A program made the translations under genes and the position numbers. The notes below the pieces were generated by a model. That model was not told the origin of the DNA, ran no database searches, and saw only the letters and a list, made by a program, of their open reading frames with translations. A stretch of DNA of 64,000 nt from the NCBI RefSeq assembly GCF_003337375.1, contig NZ_QPJD01000006.1, positions 291,261-355,260 on the forward strand, given 5' to 3'. Source of the stretch: Paenibacillus prosopidis. Lineage in GTDB: Bacteria > Bacillota > Bacilli > Paenibacillales > Paenibacillaceae. Of this stretch, positions 25,139 through 34,984 are shown piece after piece. Each line of letters starts with the position of its first letter. The stretch's first letter is position 1.

Positions 25139-25164
25139 GACCTTCTTATGGGAGGTCTTTTTTT
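25139..25164 (+). terminator. terminator of the Nudix gene
   Basis: GACCT (25139-25143) pairs with AGGTC (25153-25157), extended by neighbouring AAG/CTT bases and followed by seven T. Confidence 0.8.
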
Positions 25165-25169
25165 ATATC

Positions 25170-26501
25170 TTAAAATAACCATGAGACCCAGTAGGACAGA
25201 ACGACTAGTGTGAAAATGACGGTCACCGGTATAACGAGGTAAGTAACCTTCAAATACTCGCCCCAGCTTATTTTGACTCCGCCCTTTCTAACGATGTGCA
25301 TCCACATTAACGTAGCTAGAGTGCCGATCGGCAATAGAAGCGAGCCCATATCGCTGCCGATTACGCTGGCCAGATAAGCAATTTTTAACGTCAAGGGATC
25401 GAGTCCCATATTCATTAAGGTAATGGTTCCAACCATTAGAGCAGGGTGATTGTTGAATATATTGGATAAGACACTTAACAAGGCACCCATCAGAACACTC
25501 GCGTTAAGCAAGCTTCCCGAGACAATTGGCTGCAGGAGCTGAATGAGCCAATCCGTTAACCCGATATTATTCAAGCCATAGATGATCACATACATACTGA
25601 AGGCGAAAAGGAGGATATACCATGGCGTTTTCTTCAACATGTCGGCAGGAGAGATTTTCAGATACATCCAGCGCCATGCCAGCAATGAGATGGATCCAAT
25701 GACAGCCATTAAGGAAACCGGGAAATGAATGTAGGAGGCTGCAAATAAACTGAGACGTACGGCAAATACGAATAGGAGTATATTCCGCATGAACTTGTTG
25801 CGGTTTTCTCGCGGAATGGAGTCTTGCAAGGGATGGCTTCCCGGCATAAGATTCCACCTCGCTACCGGCGGCAGCTTTTTGGGAAGAGTGCGGTAGAAAA
25901 TAGCGAATAGAAGAATTGAAAGCAAGACAAGCCCGAGTGTTGCGGGAACGAACATCATGGCCGTGTGCATATAGAGATCCATATGAACGATTTTTAACGC
26001 GATTAAGTTAACGATATTGCTTACGCCAATCGGGGCACTGGATGCTGTTGCAATTAATGCGCCAGATAAGAGATAAGGTATTTTTTGATGATTTTTGAGT
26101 CCCATATTTTTAAGTAAAAGCAAGAGAATGGGAGTCGTAATTAATATACTGCCGTCATTGTTTACGAACAGAGTCATGAGAAAGCAAAAAAGATTCGTTA
26201 ACCAAAAAAGGCGGATGCCCGATCCTTTTGCTTTTTTCGTAAGAAGCTCGGCCGCCCAATAAAAAAATCCAAAGCTTTCTAATACGATAGCCATAACAAT
26301 GGTCGCTATAATAGTGACTGCGGCTCCGCCTATCGTTTCCGTTATTTGGCCTAAGTCTGTGAGAGAAACGCTGCCGCTAAGAAGAACAAAGAATGCACCG
26401 ACAGTGGCAGGTATAGCTTCGTTTACTTGCGGTCGCCAAAATATAAATCCGATCGTGAGCAGAAACGAGCAAATCGTAAGAATGACCGTTAAATCGTGCA
26501 T
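25170..26501 (-). CDS. ArsB/SLC13-type anion transporter
   Basis: A 443-residue protein with about 12 membrane helices in the two-fold repeat of the ArsB/NhaD ion transporter superfamily. LFVNNDGSILITTPILLLLLK in the first half and SNIFNNHPALMVGTITLMN in the second are the paired re-entrant motifs that line the ion path, and ASSAPIGVSNIVNLIALKI lies between. Closest by impression are arsenite/antimonite pumps of Bacillus (YwrK-like), but no arsR or arsC lies nearby, so an arsenical role is uncertain and another dicarboxylate- or sodium-coupled role is possible. It is preceded by AGAGGTT and is transcribed alone. Confidence 0.78.
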   Translation of the reverse strand: MHDLTVILTICSFLLTIGFIFWRPQVNEAIPATVGAFFVLLSGSVSLTDLGQITETIGGAAVTIIATIVMAIVLESFGFFYWAAELLTKKAKGSGIRLFWLTNLFCFLMTLFVNNDGSILITTPILLLLLKNMGLKNHQKIPYLLSGALIATASSAPIGVSNIVNLIALKIVHMDLYMHTAMMFVPATLGLVLLSILLFAIFYRTLPKKLPPVARWNLMPGSHPLQDSIPRENRNKFMRNILLFVFAVRLSLFAASYIHFPVSLMAVIGSISLLAWRWMYLKISPADMLKKTPWYILLFAFSMYVIIYGLNNIGLTDWLIQLLQPIVSGSLLNASVLMGALLSVLSNIFNNHPALMVGTITLMNMGLDPLTLKIAYLASVIGSDMGSLLLPIGTLATLMWMHIVRKGGVKISWGEYLKVTYLVIPVTVIFTLVVLSYWVSWLF

Positions 26502-26782
26502 GTATTAACCTCTTTTCAAGGATGGAAGTTATTTCTCTCTTGGTTGCAACTCTCCTTTACTAAAACTATTAAGCTATTAAGCTATTAATCTAGTAAACAA
26601 AGCTTTACATAGTCGATTCCTCCTTATCTATTAGTTGTGGTGGTAGTTTTATACTGTATGTATACGTACATGACACTTCATTCGTACTGGTCAATATCCC
26701 TATCTCTATTAAAATCTGCTAGTGTCAATTGATGATGTTTATCTCGTAATGATAGATACCGAGAATGGATAAATGACCATAG
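26502..26782. other. intergenic region upstream of the ArsB-like gene
   Basis: No open frame with a ribosome site is visible. The stretch near 26567-26597 contains TTAAGCTA repeated with an 8-9 bp period, and the region is AT-rich, so the leftward promoter of the transporter gene should be here. I see no clear ArsR box. Confidence 0.4.
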
Positions 26783-26812
26783 AAAACCCCCAAGCGGTAT
26801 TCGCTCGGGGGC
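26783..26812 (-). terminator. terminator of the AraC-family gene
   Basis: Read on the minus strand, GCCCCCGAGCG pairs with CGCTTGGGGG-type bases (26786-26812) and is followed by TTTTCT. Confidence 0.8.
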
Positions 26813-26817
26813 TTCAG

Positions 26818-27732
26818 CTAATCAGACTCACGTATAAGTTTAAAATATTGTGTAGGCGACATGCCGACGTATTTTTTGAACACTTTGCTGAAATGGAAGG
26901 GATCGTTTAATCCGGTTAAATAGCCGATCTCACCGACGCTGAGAGGGGTCGTCTCAATTAATTCCTTCGCTTGATTGATGCGTACCGTGTTGATGTAGCG
27001 GCTGATCGATTGGCCCGTTGCTTTTTTGAAGGCGCGGTTTAAGTAGTCGTAGTTGCTTTCGAATGCGAGCTCGATGTCGCTGCCAGTTATTTTGTTTTGG
27101 TAGTTTTGATGAATATAATCGAGCAGAGCATTCACCTTCACGATCGACTTTGAACGGAAGCGGTCGTTTCGCTGCAGCTCGTCGATGAAGTTTTCACGCG
27201 AGAGCTCAATGAGAAGCTGCGTAAATCTTAATGCGGTTAAGCTTCGATTGTAATGCCTGCGTTTATAAAGCTGCAGCATTTCATTCATAGCATGCAAGGC
27301 TTGGTTAAACCTTGTTTTATCGGAAATCGTATGGTATTTGGGAAAATAGCAGCCGTATGGATGGATATCCGCCATTGGCGGCTTATGCTGAGTGAACGGA
27401 GATTGATCATGACTGGCGATAAAATAGTCGGCAAGCGCGATCATATCTTCGATTTGCAACGATTTGATATCCGGGTGCTCGAAGTGAATGTAGTAGTAAT
27501 CGCAAACATGCTTTTCGGTGCCTTCATGGTCCATATTAGGCTCGAGGATCAACATATCGCCTTTCCGAAGGACATAATGCTTGTCTTCCTCTTTGAGATG
27601 AAGCTCGCCGCTTCGAATGAAATAGAGAACGTACTCATTAATATTGCGCTTAAAATGAAGCCACGGGCTTTTGTAGGCGATAAACCCCATAATTTTTATT
27701 CGAGGAACCATTTCCACGTTGATTGCGAGCAA
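26818..27732 (-). CDS. AraC-family regulator with cupin sensor domain
   Basis: About 304 residues if translation starts at TTG 27732, which is 7 nt after AGGGGGAG; ATG 27753 and ATG 27711 are alternatives. Residues about 25-90 form the cupin-like sugar-sensing domain (VLYFIRSGELHLKEEDKHYVL-type strands, RKGDMLILEPN). The C-terminal 100 residues have the two AraC helix-turn-helix motifs: ITGSDIELAFESNYDYLNRA and SVGEIGYLTGLNDPFHFSKV, ending KKYVGMSPTQY. It diverges from the Gfo/Idh-ThuA pair and probably activates those genes in response to a sugar. Confidence 0.88.
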   Translation of the reverse strand: MLAINVEMVPRIKIMGFIAYKSPWLHFKRNINEYVLYFIRSGELHLKEEDKHYVLRKGDMLILEPNMDHEGTEKHVCDYYYIHFEHPDIKSLQIEDMIALADYFIASHDQSPFTQHKPPMADIHPYGCYFPKYHTISDKTRFNQALHAMNEMLQLYKRRHYNRSLTALRFTQLLIELSRENFIDELQRNDRFRSKSIVKVNALLDYIHQNYQNKITGSDIELAFESNYDYLNRAFKKATGQSISRYINTVRINQAKELIETTPLSVGEIGYLTGLNDPFHFSKVFKKYVGMSPTQYFKLIRESD

Positions 27733-27855
27733 GGTTAGTCTCCCCCTCATCATTCAGAAAGTCGCTTTTGTACAAAAAGAGTCTCGATCTGACATTCCCG
27801 TTCATTCTAACACAAACTATACTTGGGTTGTATTTGAATCGACTTAAAAGATGGG

Positions 27856-28926
27856 ATGATGCAGATGAAGAAGCTGAAAATCGGAGTTATCGGACTTGGC
27901 GGCATCGCGAATTTTCATATTGAAGGAATATTGGCAAGCGGGGACGCTGAGGTATGGTCGATTTGCGATTGCAATGAGGAAGCGCTTTTGGCCAAAGGGG
28001 AGGAGCTGAACGTGCCGCCGCAGCGGCGATATGTGAATCATTTAGACATGTTAAAGGATGTTGAGCTGGATGCCGTGACGATCGGCACGCCGAACAGCAA
28101 TCATTTTAGGATAGCTTATGATGCGATCAAGCACCGCAAGCCGTTTGCGCTCGAGAAGCCGATTGCGCTGGATGCGAAGGAAGCGGCTATTCTTCGGCAG
28201 GCGCTGGCAGATCGGCCATTGCCTCATATGGTGTGCTTCAGCTACCGGTATAAGCCGGCGGTTCGCTATGCCAAGCAGCTGATCGGGCAAGGCGTCTTAG
28301 GCAAAATCAATCATGTATACAGCCAGTATTTGCAAAGCTGGGGGATCAGGGAGGATATCCCGCTTGTATGGCGATTCCGCAAGGATCTGTCCGGGTCGGG
28401 CGCGCTCGGTGATTTGGGCTCGCATATTTTAGATCTTACACGTGTCTTGGTTGGAGAAACCGTACGCGTTTTGGCCGATGCGGGTACGATTGTGAAGGAG
28501 CGTGAGCTCTTAAGCGGTGAAGGAAAAGGCGAGGTGGATGTGGATGACTTTTGCCATGTGCTTGCAAGATTCGCTGATGGCGCTTCCTCGTCGATGAGCA
28601 TTTCGCGTTTCGCTTATGGGCGCGGCAATTATCAGCAGATCGAGATTTATGGTACAGATGGTGCGCTTGTCTATAACCTTGAGGAAGAGGATACGATCCA
28701 CGTTAAGCTGGTTGGAGATCAGCAATTTCGCAAGGTCGACATTCCGGCTTCGTTTACCGCGAATCAGATGCAGTCGTTCTTCGATTTGCTCCGCGGCAAG
28801 GGGGACGGCTTCGATGCGACCATTGAGGACGGCTACATCAATCAAGTGACACTCGATTCCATTGTGCAATCTTTTACGGAAGAACGTTGGATCGCAATTA
28901 AAGAGGAGGCAATTGTTAATGGTTAA
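27856..28926 (+). CDS. Gfo/Idh/MocA-family sugar dehydrogenase
   Basis: A 356-residue protein with the N-terminal dinucleotide motif [14 protein letters not shown], the [11 protein letters not shown] segment carrying the conserved Glu-Lys-Pro, and a C-terminal substrate domain with [17 protein letters not shown]. The family oxidises or reduces cyclic polyols, sugars and keto-sugars with NAD(P). Closely spaced ATG codons at 27856, 27859 and 27865 make the exact start uncertain. The stop overlaps the start of the ThuA-like gene by 8 bp, so the two are translationally coupled. ThuA with a Gfo/Idh dehydrogenase recalls ThuAB, which makes and uses 3-keto-glucosides. Confidence 0.9.
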   Translation: MMQMKKLKIGVIGLGGIANFHIEGILASGDAEVWSICDCNEEALLAKGEELNVPPQRRYVNHLDMLKDVELDAVTIGTPNSNHFRIAYDAIKHRKPFALEKPIALDAKEAAILRQALADRPLPHMVCFSYRYKPAVRYAKQLIGQGVLGKINHVYSQYLQSWGIREDIPLVWRFRKDLSGSGALGDLGSHILDLTRVLVGETVRVLADAGTIVKERELLSGEGKGEVDVDDFCHVLARFADGASSSMSISRFAYGRGNYQQIEIYGTDGALVYNLEEEDTIHVKLVGDQQFRKVDIPASFTANQMQSFFDLLRGKGDGFDATIEDGYINQVTLDSIVQSFTEERWIAIKEEAIVNG

Positions 28927-29650
28927 CATTAAGATAACGGTTTGGAATGAATACCGCCATGAGAAGCAAAATGAGCTTGTCGCAAGTATTTATCCCGAAG
29001 GTATCCATAACGCAATAGGCGGATATTTAAAGACGGTGGACGGCTTCGAAGTGAAAACGGCTGTCCTTGATGAACCAGAGCATGGTCTGAGCGATGAAGT
29101 GCTGAACAACACGGATGTACTTATCTGGTGGGGACATCTCGCCCATGCAGAGGTGCGGGACGATATCGTTGAGAAGGTACGGGCCCGGGTGATGAATGGC
29201 ATGGGATTGATCGTGCTGCATTCCGGACACGGCTCGAAAATATTCGAGCGCTTGCTCGGAACGAAGACAGGCGATCTCAAATGGCGCGACGACGGCGAGA
29301 AGGAGAGAATTTGGGTCATCGAGCATGGACATCCGATTGCTGACGGCCTGAATGATTACATCGAAATCCCGAAGGAAGAGATGTACGGAGAGCGCTTCGA
29401 TATTCCGGCCCCGGATGAGCTTGTGTTCATCTCGTGGTTTGAAGGCGGGGAAGTATTCCGAAGCGGCTGCTGCTACCGGAGAGGGAAAGGCAAGCTGTTC
29501 TATTTCCGGCCGGGGCACGAGACGTTCCCGATTTATCATCACCCGGATGTATTGAAAGTAATCGCAAACGGCGTACGGTGGGCTGCTCCTGTGCAGGGTG
29601 CGGCAATATCATTAGGTCGGGTTGCACCGCTTGAGAAAATAGGGAAATAA
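28919..29650 (+). CDS. ThuA-domain protein
   Basis: A 243-residue ThuA-like protein with a class I glutamine-amidotransferase-like flavodoxin fold: [11 protein letters not shown] at the start, [13 protein letters not shown] near residue 68, [20 protein letters not shown] near residue 95, and [18 protein letters not shown] at the end. ThuA proteins act with sugar dehydrogenases, and some bind or process keto-sugars. ATG 28919 is preceded by GAGGAGG; the longer frame from 28862 lies inside the dehydrogenase gene and has no site. A very strong terminator follows. Confidence 0.88.
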   Translation: MVNIKITVWNEYRHEKQNELVASIYPEGIHNAIGGYLKTVDGFEVKTAVLDEPEHGLSDEVLNNTDVLIWWGHLAHAEVRDDIVEKVRARVMNGMGLIVLHSGHGSKIFERLLGTKTGDLKWRDDGEKERIWVIEHGHPIADGLNDYIEIPKEEMYGERFDIPAPDELVFISWFEGGEVFRSGCCYRRGKGKLFYFRPGHETFPIYHHPDVLKVIANGVRWAAPVQGAAISLGRVAPLEKIGK

Positions 29651-29663
29651 CTGAGATGAAGAT

Positions 29664-29712
29664 AAGGTGTTTTATTTTTCTGCCAAAACAGAAAAATAAA
29701 ACACCTTTTTGG
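29664..29712 (+). terminator. strong intrinsic terminator after the ThuA-like gene
   Basis: A perfect 19-bp stem (29664-29682 with 29689-29707, beginning AAGGTGTTTT) closes on a 6-nt loop and is followed by TTT. Confidence 0.9.
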
Positions 29713-29841
29713 TTTCCTCCGAATTTTTTACAATTCGAACGAAGTAATATGTGACACCATTAGCGTAATGAAAACGGTTTCTTGAGAAGTCTGTTCTTAG
29801 CATAATGAAGGAGCAGCACAAATTAAAGGAGGGTCAAATAT

Positions 29842-31164
29842 ATGAAATGGTACAAAACAATTTTTTACGGGGTTCTGGCGGCAGTGATGGCGATCACCAT
29901 TACGGCATGCAGCGGCGGCAATAACACACCTGCAAATTACGGAGGCAGCGCACCGGGAAATGAAAGCGGTAACACCCCGGCTAAGGGCGGCGAGAAAGTA
30001 ACTATCGAGTACTGGCATACCTATAGCGACCAGGAAGAGAAGGTGCTCACGGAAGAAATTAAGCCGCTGTTCGAGAAAGAAAATCCCGGCATTGAGCTGA
30101 AGCTTACAAGAATGCCGTACGAAGGCTTGAAAGAGCAGGTTATCGCAGGCGTAGCGGGCGATGCGGCACCGGATCTTATGCGGATGGATATTATCTGGGT
30201 TCCTGAATTTGCAAAAATGGGAGCGCTTCAAGACATCAGCAAGATGGAAGGATTCGATGAGTTAAAACCAAACCTGTTCGAAGCGCCAATGGAAACGAAC
30301 GCTTATAACGGCGGATATTATGGCGTACCGGTTAATACCAATACGAAAATCGCGATCTACAATAAAGCGGTCATGGACGAAATCGGCGTGACGGAAGCTC
30401 CAAAGACAATGGATGAATTCGTAGCGGCAGCGAAGCTTGCGGTTGCAAAAGGCAAGCCGGGCGCAATCGGCATTGGCGGCGCGAGTGTATGGGCAGCATC
30501 ACCATACTTCTGGAGCCTTGGCGGTTCGCTGACGAATGAGGATTATACAAAGGTTGAAGGCTACTTGAACAGCCCTGAGAGCGTTAAAGCTCTTGAAACC
30601 ATCGTTCAGTGGAATAAGGAAGGACTCGTAACGCCTACGATTCTTGGCGGCGAGCCAGGCGCTTGGGACGGTATGAAAAACAATGACTACATGATGATTG
30701 ATGACGGCCCTTGGTTCTACAGCATTCTCATGAACGAGGCGGAATCTACCTTCAAACCGCTTGAGCAAACGATCCGCGGCTTGATGCCTGAAGGCGCAGG
30801 CGGCAGCCGTTCCGTTGTAGGGGGCGAGGATCTCGTTATCTTTACCAACTCGAAGCACCCGCAAGAGGCTTGGACATTCGCGAAGTGGATGCTTGGAGAA
30901 GAGCCGCAAAAGATCATGAGCAAGCTTGGACTTATCCCTACGAACAAAACTGCAGCAAACGATCCGGCATTCCTTGAGCAGCCATTCGTTACCGAGTACG
31001 TCAAGCAGCTTGAAACGGCAATGCCGCGTACTCCGATTCCGCAATACGGCGAAATGGAAACGATCGTTAACCTTGCCTTTGAGAAGGCGATTCGCGGCGA
31101 GCTTGAGCCGAAAGCGGCACTGGACGAAGCAGCCAAAAATATTCAAGCTATCTTAACGAAGTAA
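29842..31164 (+). CDS. sugar ABC transporter substrate-binding lipoprotein
   Basis: A 440-residue lipoprotein with lipobox ITAC and a following Ser/Gly/Asn linker. The mature part has the family 1 sugar-binding pattern (TIEYWHTYSDQEEKVL, GDAAPDLMRMDIIWVPEFAK, PVNTNTKIAIYNKAVMDEIG, MIDDGPWFYSILM). AAAGGAGGG precedes the ATG. It is the first gene of the binding protein-permease-permease-GH66 run and should capture the products of that glucanase, i.e. isomalto-oligosaccharides. It is paralogous to the binding protein at 38421-39683. Confidence 0.92.
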   Translation: MKWYKTIFYGVLAAVMAITITACSGGNNTPANYGGSAPGNESGNTPAKGGEKVTIEYWHTYSDQEEKVLTEEIKPLFEKENPGIELKLTRMPYEGLKEQVIAGVAGDAAPDLMRMDIIWVPEFAKMGALQDISKMEGFDELKPNLFEAPMETNAYNGGYYGVPVNTNTKIAIYNKAVMDEIGVTEAPKTMDEFVAAAKLAVAKGKPGAIGIGGASVWAASPYFWSLGGSLTNEDYTKVEGYLNSPESVKALETIVQWNKEGLVTPTILGGEPGAWDGMKNNDYMMIDDGPWFYSILMNEAESTFKPLEQTIRGLMPEGAGGSRSVVGGEDLVIFTNSKHPQEAWTFAKWMLGEEPQKIMSKLGLIPTNKTAANDPAFLEQPFVTEYVKQLETAMPRTPIPQYGEMETIVNLAFEKAIRGELEPKAALDEAAKNIQAILTK

Positions 31165-31174
31165 TCGTCATGAT

Positions 31175-31213
31175 GAGGCCTTCTTCTCCCCTATGCGGCC
31201 CGAAGAAGGCCTC
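31175..31213 (+). other. stem-loop between binding protein and permease genes
   Basis: GAGGCCTTCTTC (31175-31186) pairs exactly with GAAGAAGGCCTC (31202-31213). No T run follows, so it is more likely an mRNA-stabilising or processing hairpin that allows unequal expression than a terminator. Confidence 0.7.
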
Positions 31214-31243
31214 CCAATTGAAAGATAGGGAAGGAGCATCAAC

Positions 31244-32203
31244 ATGTCTATTCAAGTGACGTTGCAACCGGAACCCGGGCAGAAATCCCGGGCAGGCTTA
31301 AAGTTAAAAAAAGGCATGCAGCAATGGATGAAGGTTATGCCTTATATTTTTCTCGGTGTTGTGGGTACGGCTGTATTCGTCATCTATCCGATGATCAGAA
31401 ACATCATCATAAGCTTTCAAGAGTACAGCATTATGCCTAATGCGGAAAACCCTTTTGTAGGCTTCGCAAACTACGTCACGGCGTTTACCGATCCGAACAA
31501 CAAAGTGCTGATGGCGATCCGAAATACGTTTTTGAACGTCGCGGTAACCGTGCCAATCAACTGGTTCCTGGCTATCGTGTTTGCCGTGTTAATCAATCTT
31601 CACTTCGTGAAGCATAAGATGGTCTTCCGTACGGTTTATTACTTGCCCATCATCACCTCATGGATCGTCGTAGCGTTCCTGTTCCGCTTCTTGTTCGCAG
31701 GCGGGGAATACGGCTTAATCAACTTTATCTTCTATAAGCAGCTTGGCATCTTTAATGAACCGGTTAATTTTTTATCTAATTATTGGTCGGCTATGATCGT
31801 CATTTGGTTGTTCCATATTTGGAAAACGGTTGGTTGGGGCGTAGTCATCTATTTGGCGGCGCTGCAGGGTATTTCGAGAGAGTATTATGAAGCGGCGCAA
31901 ATCGATGGCGCGAACGGAACAAAGCAGTTTTGGAGCATTACGGTTCCGATGCTCGGGCCTGTAACAGCATTTGTACTTATTAACCTGGTGAACGGCGCAT
32001 TTAACTTTTTCCCGCAGGTTTATTTTATTACAAAGGGCGGTCCGATGGACCAAACGCAAACGCTGCCGAGCCTTATGTACTTGCAAGCGTTTAAGAACTT
32101 TAACTTTGGTTATGCATCCGCGGTAGCCGTCATGATGGGGATCGCCGTGTTCTTGCTCACGTATTCCCAGATGAAAAAATTCGGCAATCAGCGGTTTTTG
32201 TAG
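31244..32203 (+). CDS. sugar ABC transporter permease (LplB/MalF type)
   Basis: A 319-residue membrane protein with an N-terminal cytoplasmic extension of about 40 residues and six helices. The EAA loop is YEAAQIDGANGTKQFWSITV near residues 214-233. AAGGAG precedes the start. It pairs with the next permease, 12 bp downstream. No ATPase is encoded in the cluster. Confidence 0.92.
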   Translation: MSIQVTLQPEPGQKSRAGLKLKKGMQQWMKVMPYIFLGVVGTAVFVIYPMIRNIIISFQEYSIMPNAENPFVGFANYVTAFTDPNNKVLMAIRNTFLNVAVTVPINWFLAIVFAVLINLHFVKHKMVFRTVYYLPIITSWIVVAFLFRFLFAGGEYGLINFIFYKQLGIFNEPVNFLSNYWSAMIVIWLFHIWKTVGWGVVIYLAALQGISREYYEAAQIDGANGTKQFWSITVPMLGPVTAFVLINLVNGAFNFFPQVYFITKGGPMDQTQTLPSLMYLQAFKNFNFGYASAVAVMMGIAVFLLTYSQMKKFGNQRFL

Positions 32204-32215
32204 GAGGGGGAAGCA

Positions 32216-33049
32216 ATGAAAACTAAATGGCACATTCAGCTCCTGGTGTATACCCTTATCGTGCTTGGAGCATTGGCATTTCTATTCCCCTTCGTATATA
32301 TGATCATGACAAGCTTTATTAAGGGGGCTTATTCGTTACCGCGGCCGAGGGAAGTATTCTCTGTCATTCCAAACCTATACAATTACCAGCTCGTGTGGAG
32401 CAAAAATAACTTTGCGAGATATTTCTTGAACAGCTCGCTCGTTACGCTGGTTTCCATGGCGGGAAGCTTGTTCCTGGGTTGCTTAACCGCCTACGGGTTT
32501 GCAAGGTTTAAATTTCCGGGTAAAGAATTTCTGTTCCGGACCTTCCTGCTTACGATGATGATCCCCGGCGTTATTAACATAATCCCACAGTTTCTGATTA
32601 TTAAATCATTCGGATTGGTTAACACGTACTGGGGTCTATGGCTGATTTACATCGGTGGCGGCGTTGTCGGCAGCACCTTCTTCTTGAGAGGCTTCTTCGA
32701 GAGCATTCCGAAGGAATACGAGGAATCCGTGTTGATTGACGGCGGCGGCAGCTGGAGGATTTTCTGGAATATTTATCTTCCGCAATCGATGCCGGCGATC
32801 GCGACGCTTGCCGTTCTTTCCTTCCAAGGCACGTGGGAAGAGTATTTCACTGCGCTTGTTATTATTAAAGACGAAGCGATGCGGACACTGCCGATCGCGC
32901 TGCTTATGTTCAACGACAAGTACGCGACGAACTATTCATGGGTATTCGCGGCTTCGATCATCGCGCTCATTCCGACCGTCTTACTGTATATCATTTTCCA
33001 GAAGCGCTTCGTCCAAGGCGGATTTAATGAGGGCGGAGTCAAAGGCTAA
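32216..33049 (+). CDS. sugar ABC transporter permease (MalG type)
   Basis: A 277-residue membrane protein with six helices. The EAA loop reads YEESVLIDGGGSWRIFWNIY, in which the usual EAALIDG becomes EESVLIDG. TAGGAGGGGG precedes the ATG. It ends with FVQGGFNEGGVKG, the usual C-terminus of this permease subfamily. The GH66 gene follows after 22 bp. Confidence 0.92.
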   Translation: MKTKWHIQLLVYTLIVLGALAFLFPFVYMIMTSFIKGAYSLPRPREVFSVIPNLYNYQLVWSKNNFARYFLNSSLVTLVSMAGSLFLGCLTAYGFARFKFPGKEFLFRTFLLTMMIPGVINIIPQFLIIKSFGLVNTYWGLWLIYIGGGVVGSTFFLRGFFESIPKEYEESVLIDGGGSWRIFWNIYLPQSMPAIATLAVLSFQGTWEEYFTALVIIKDEAMRTLPIALLMFNDKYATNYSWVFAASIIALIPTVLLYIIFQKRFVQGGFNEGGVKG

Positions 33050-33071
33050 TAACCCGAACAGGAGTGAATAG

Positions 33072-34859
33072 ATGAATTTGAATCGCAAAAAAATGAAAGC
33101 GGCGGCGGCAGCGGCTATCAGCTGCTTTGTCATGCTGGCTGCGGGCTGCAGCGAGCAGAAGGAAATCAGGGCGGAGACGGTGGAGAGTCAGGGGATCATG
33201 AGCCGATTGTCGACCGACAAGGCCGCTTACCGTCCCGGCGATAAGGTTAATTTCACGCTGGAGCTAAGCAAAGCCGAACCGAAAGCGAAGATCGTCGTTC
33301 AATACCGTCATCTTGGCGAGATGATCGGCGAACAGGAAGTAAAAGCAGACGGCGATCAAATCAAATGGGATTGGGCGCCTCCGAAGGAAGATGGCACGGG
33401 CTACATGGCTGAAGTATTCGTCACGGCAGGGGGTGAAGTGAAGGATCATCAGAACATAGCGGTCGATGTTTCTGCCGACTGGAGCAAGTTTCCCCGCTAC
33501 GGCTATTTGGCCGACTTCCACAGCATGAGTGAGGAAGAGCTGGCGGGCGTAATCGAACGGCTGAACCGTTTCCACATTAACGGTATTCAATTTTACGATT
33601 GGCAGTATAAGCATCACGAGCCTCTAAAAATGGATGGCAACGAGCCGGCCCCGGAATGGCCGGATATCGCGAACCGCCCGGTCGCGCTTGACACGGTCAA
33701 AGGCTATATCGAACGAGCCCATAGCAAGAACATGATGGCGATGAACTATAATTTGCTGTTCGGCGCTTATGAGGGCGCTGAAGCGGACGGCGTCAAGCAA
33801 GAATGGGCGCTTTACAAAGATCCGACGCAAACGAACCAGGATAAGCATCCTTTACCGGACAGCTGGGCGAGCGACATTATGCTATACGATCCGAGCAATG
33901 CCGAGTGGCAGAGCTATATGATCGACAAGGAAATCGAAGTATTTAAGCATCTTAAATTCGACGGCTGGCATGTCGACCAATTGGGCGACCGCGGCGCATT
34001 GTGGAACGCTAAGGGAGAAAGCGCGAAGCTGACGCAAGGGTATGTGTCTTTCCTGAAAGCAGCTAAGGAGAAGCTGGATGTCGATTATGTCATGAATGCG
34101 GTCGGACAGTATGGGCAGGCGTTCATGGCCCCTCAGGCACCGCTCGAATTCCTTTACACGGAAGTATGGGACGGGCATCCGAAGTACAGCAGCCTGAAGG
34201 ATATTATCGACCAGAACAGCAGGTTCAGTAAAAATAAGCTTAACACGGTGCTTGCCGCTTATATGAACTATGATCTGGCTGACGCTCAGGGAGAGTTCAA
34301 TACGCCTGGCGTTCTGCTTACCGATGCGGTTATCTTCGCATCCGGAGGCTCTCACTTGGAGCTCGGGGAAAACATGCTGGCGAAAGAGTATTTTCCAAAC
34401 AAAAACCTGTCCATTCCGGCCGAGCTGGAGGAGCAGCTCACTCGCTATTACGACTTCCTTACAGCCTACCAGAACATATTGAGAGACGGGCTGGAGGAAT
34501 CGGATGCGGTAGCGGAGAGCGCTGGTGCAGTCGAAGTGTCCGAAAGCGCAGAGCAAGGCAATGTTTGGTCGTTCGCCAAACGGAAGGAAGGCAGCGACAT
34601 CGTTCACTTCATCAATTTCTCCGATGCAACGACGATGGATTGGAGAGACAACAAAGGGGAACAAGCGGTTCCTGCGGAGCTTCGGAACGTAGACATTTCC
34701 ATTCAAACGGAGCGGGAAGTAGCCGGTATTATGTTTGCTTCCCCGGACTACTATAACGGTTCGCCTGTTAAGCTGAGCTTCGAGCAGCAAGACGGCAGCG
34801 TGAAGCTTAAGCTCCCGGGCTTAAAATATTGGGATTTACTACAGATTCATTACAAATAA
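33072..34859 (+). CDS. GH66 glycosidase lipoprotein (dextranase / cycloisomaltooligosaccharide glucanotransferase family)
   Basis: A 595-residue lipoprotein (lipobox LAAGC, Cys26) matching glycoside hydrolase family 66. Residues about 40-135 are an immunoglobulin-like N-terminal domain; YGYLADFHSM and INGIQFYDWQYKHHEPL open the catalytic barrel near 143-185. Asp302 in FDGWHVDQLG is the expected nucleophile and Glu364 in LYTEVWDG the expected acid/base. Family 66 cleaves alpha-1,6-linked dextran or cyclises the products. It is far smaller than typical CITases, with no CBM35 insertion, so hydrolysis of dextran or isomalto-oligosaccharides at the cell surface is more likely. It lies between the permeases and the two-component genes, linking substrate degradation to sensing and uptake. 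Confidence 0.88.
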   Translation: MNLNRKKMKAAAAAAISCFVMLAAGCSEQKEIRAETVESQGIMSRLSTDKAAYRPGDKVNFTLELSKAEPKAKIVVQYRHLGEMIGEQEVKADGDQIKWDWAPPKEDGTGYMAEVFVTAGGEVKDHQNIAVDVSADWSKFPRYGYLADFHSMSEEELAGVIERLNRFHINGIQFYDWQYKHHEPLKMDGNEPAPEWPDIANRPVALDTVKGYIERAHSKNMMAMNYNLLFGAYEGAEADGVKQEWALYKDPTQTNQDKHPLPDSWASDIMLYDPSNAEWQSYMIDKEIEVFKHLKFDGWHVDQLGDRGALWNAKGESAKLTQGYVSFLKAAKEKLDVDYVMNAVGQYGQAFMAPQAPLEFLYTEVWDGHPKYSSLKDIIDQNSRFSKNKLNTVLAAYMNYDLADAQGEFNTPGVLLTDAVIFASGGSHLELGENMLAKEYFPNKNLSIPAELEEQLTRYYDFLTAYQNILRDGLEESDAVAESAGAVEVSESAEQGNVWSFAKRKEGSDIVHFINFSDATTMDWRDNKGEQAVPAELRNVDISIQTEREVAGIMFASPDYYNGSPVKLSFEQQDGSVKLKLPGLKYWDLLQIHYK

Positions 34860-34866
34860 AAACGTG

Positions 34867-34887
34867 GCGCAGCCGATGAGGCTGCGC
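34867..34887 (+). other. stem-loop between GH66 and kinase genes
   Basis: GCGCAGCC (34867-34874) pairs with GGCTGCGC (34880-34887) around GATGA, with no T run. It could reduce expression of the downstream kinase relative to the transport genes. Confidence 0.6.
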
Positions 34888-34984
34888 TGCTTCCGCAGAA
34901 GGCTCCTTATTATGATGAAATCCTACTTATATCGTGATGAATTAGTTAAACTAGGAGTATCTCCTTTAGTAAGGTGGACAGCAT

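Noticed and set aside
25170..26501. Arsenic resistance operon
   Set aside because: No arsR, arsC or acr3 gene adjoins the ArsB-like transporter, so I did not call an ars operon.
33882..34790. 302-codon leftward frame inside the GH66 gene
   Set aside because: It is antisense to a gene with clear family motifs and has no ribosome site.
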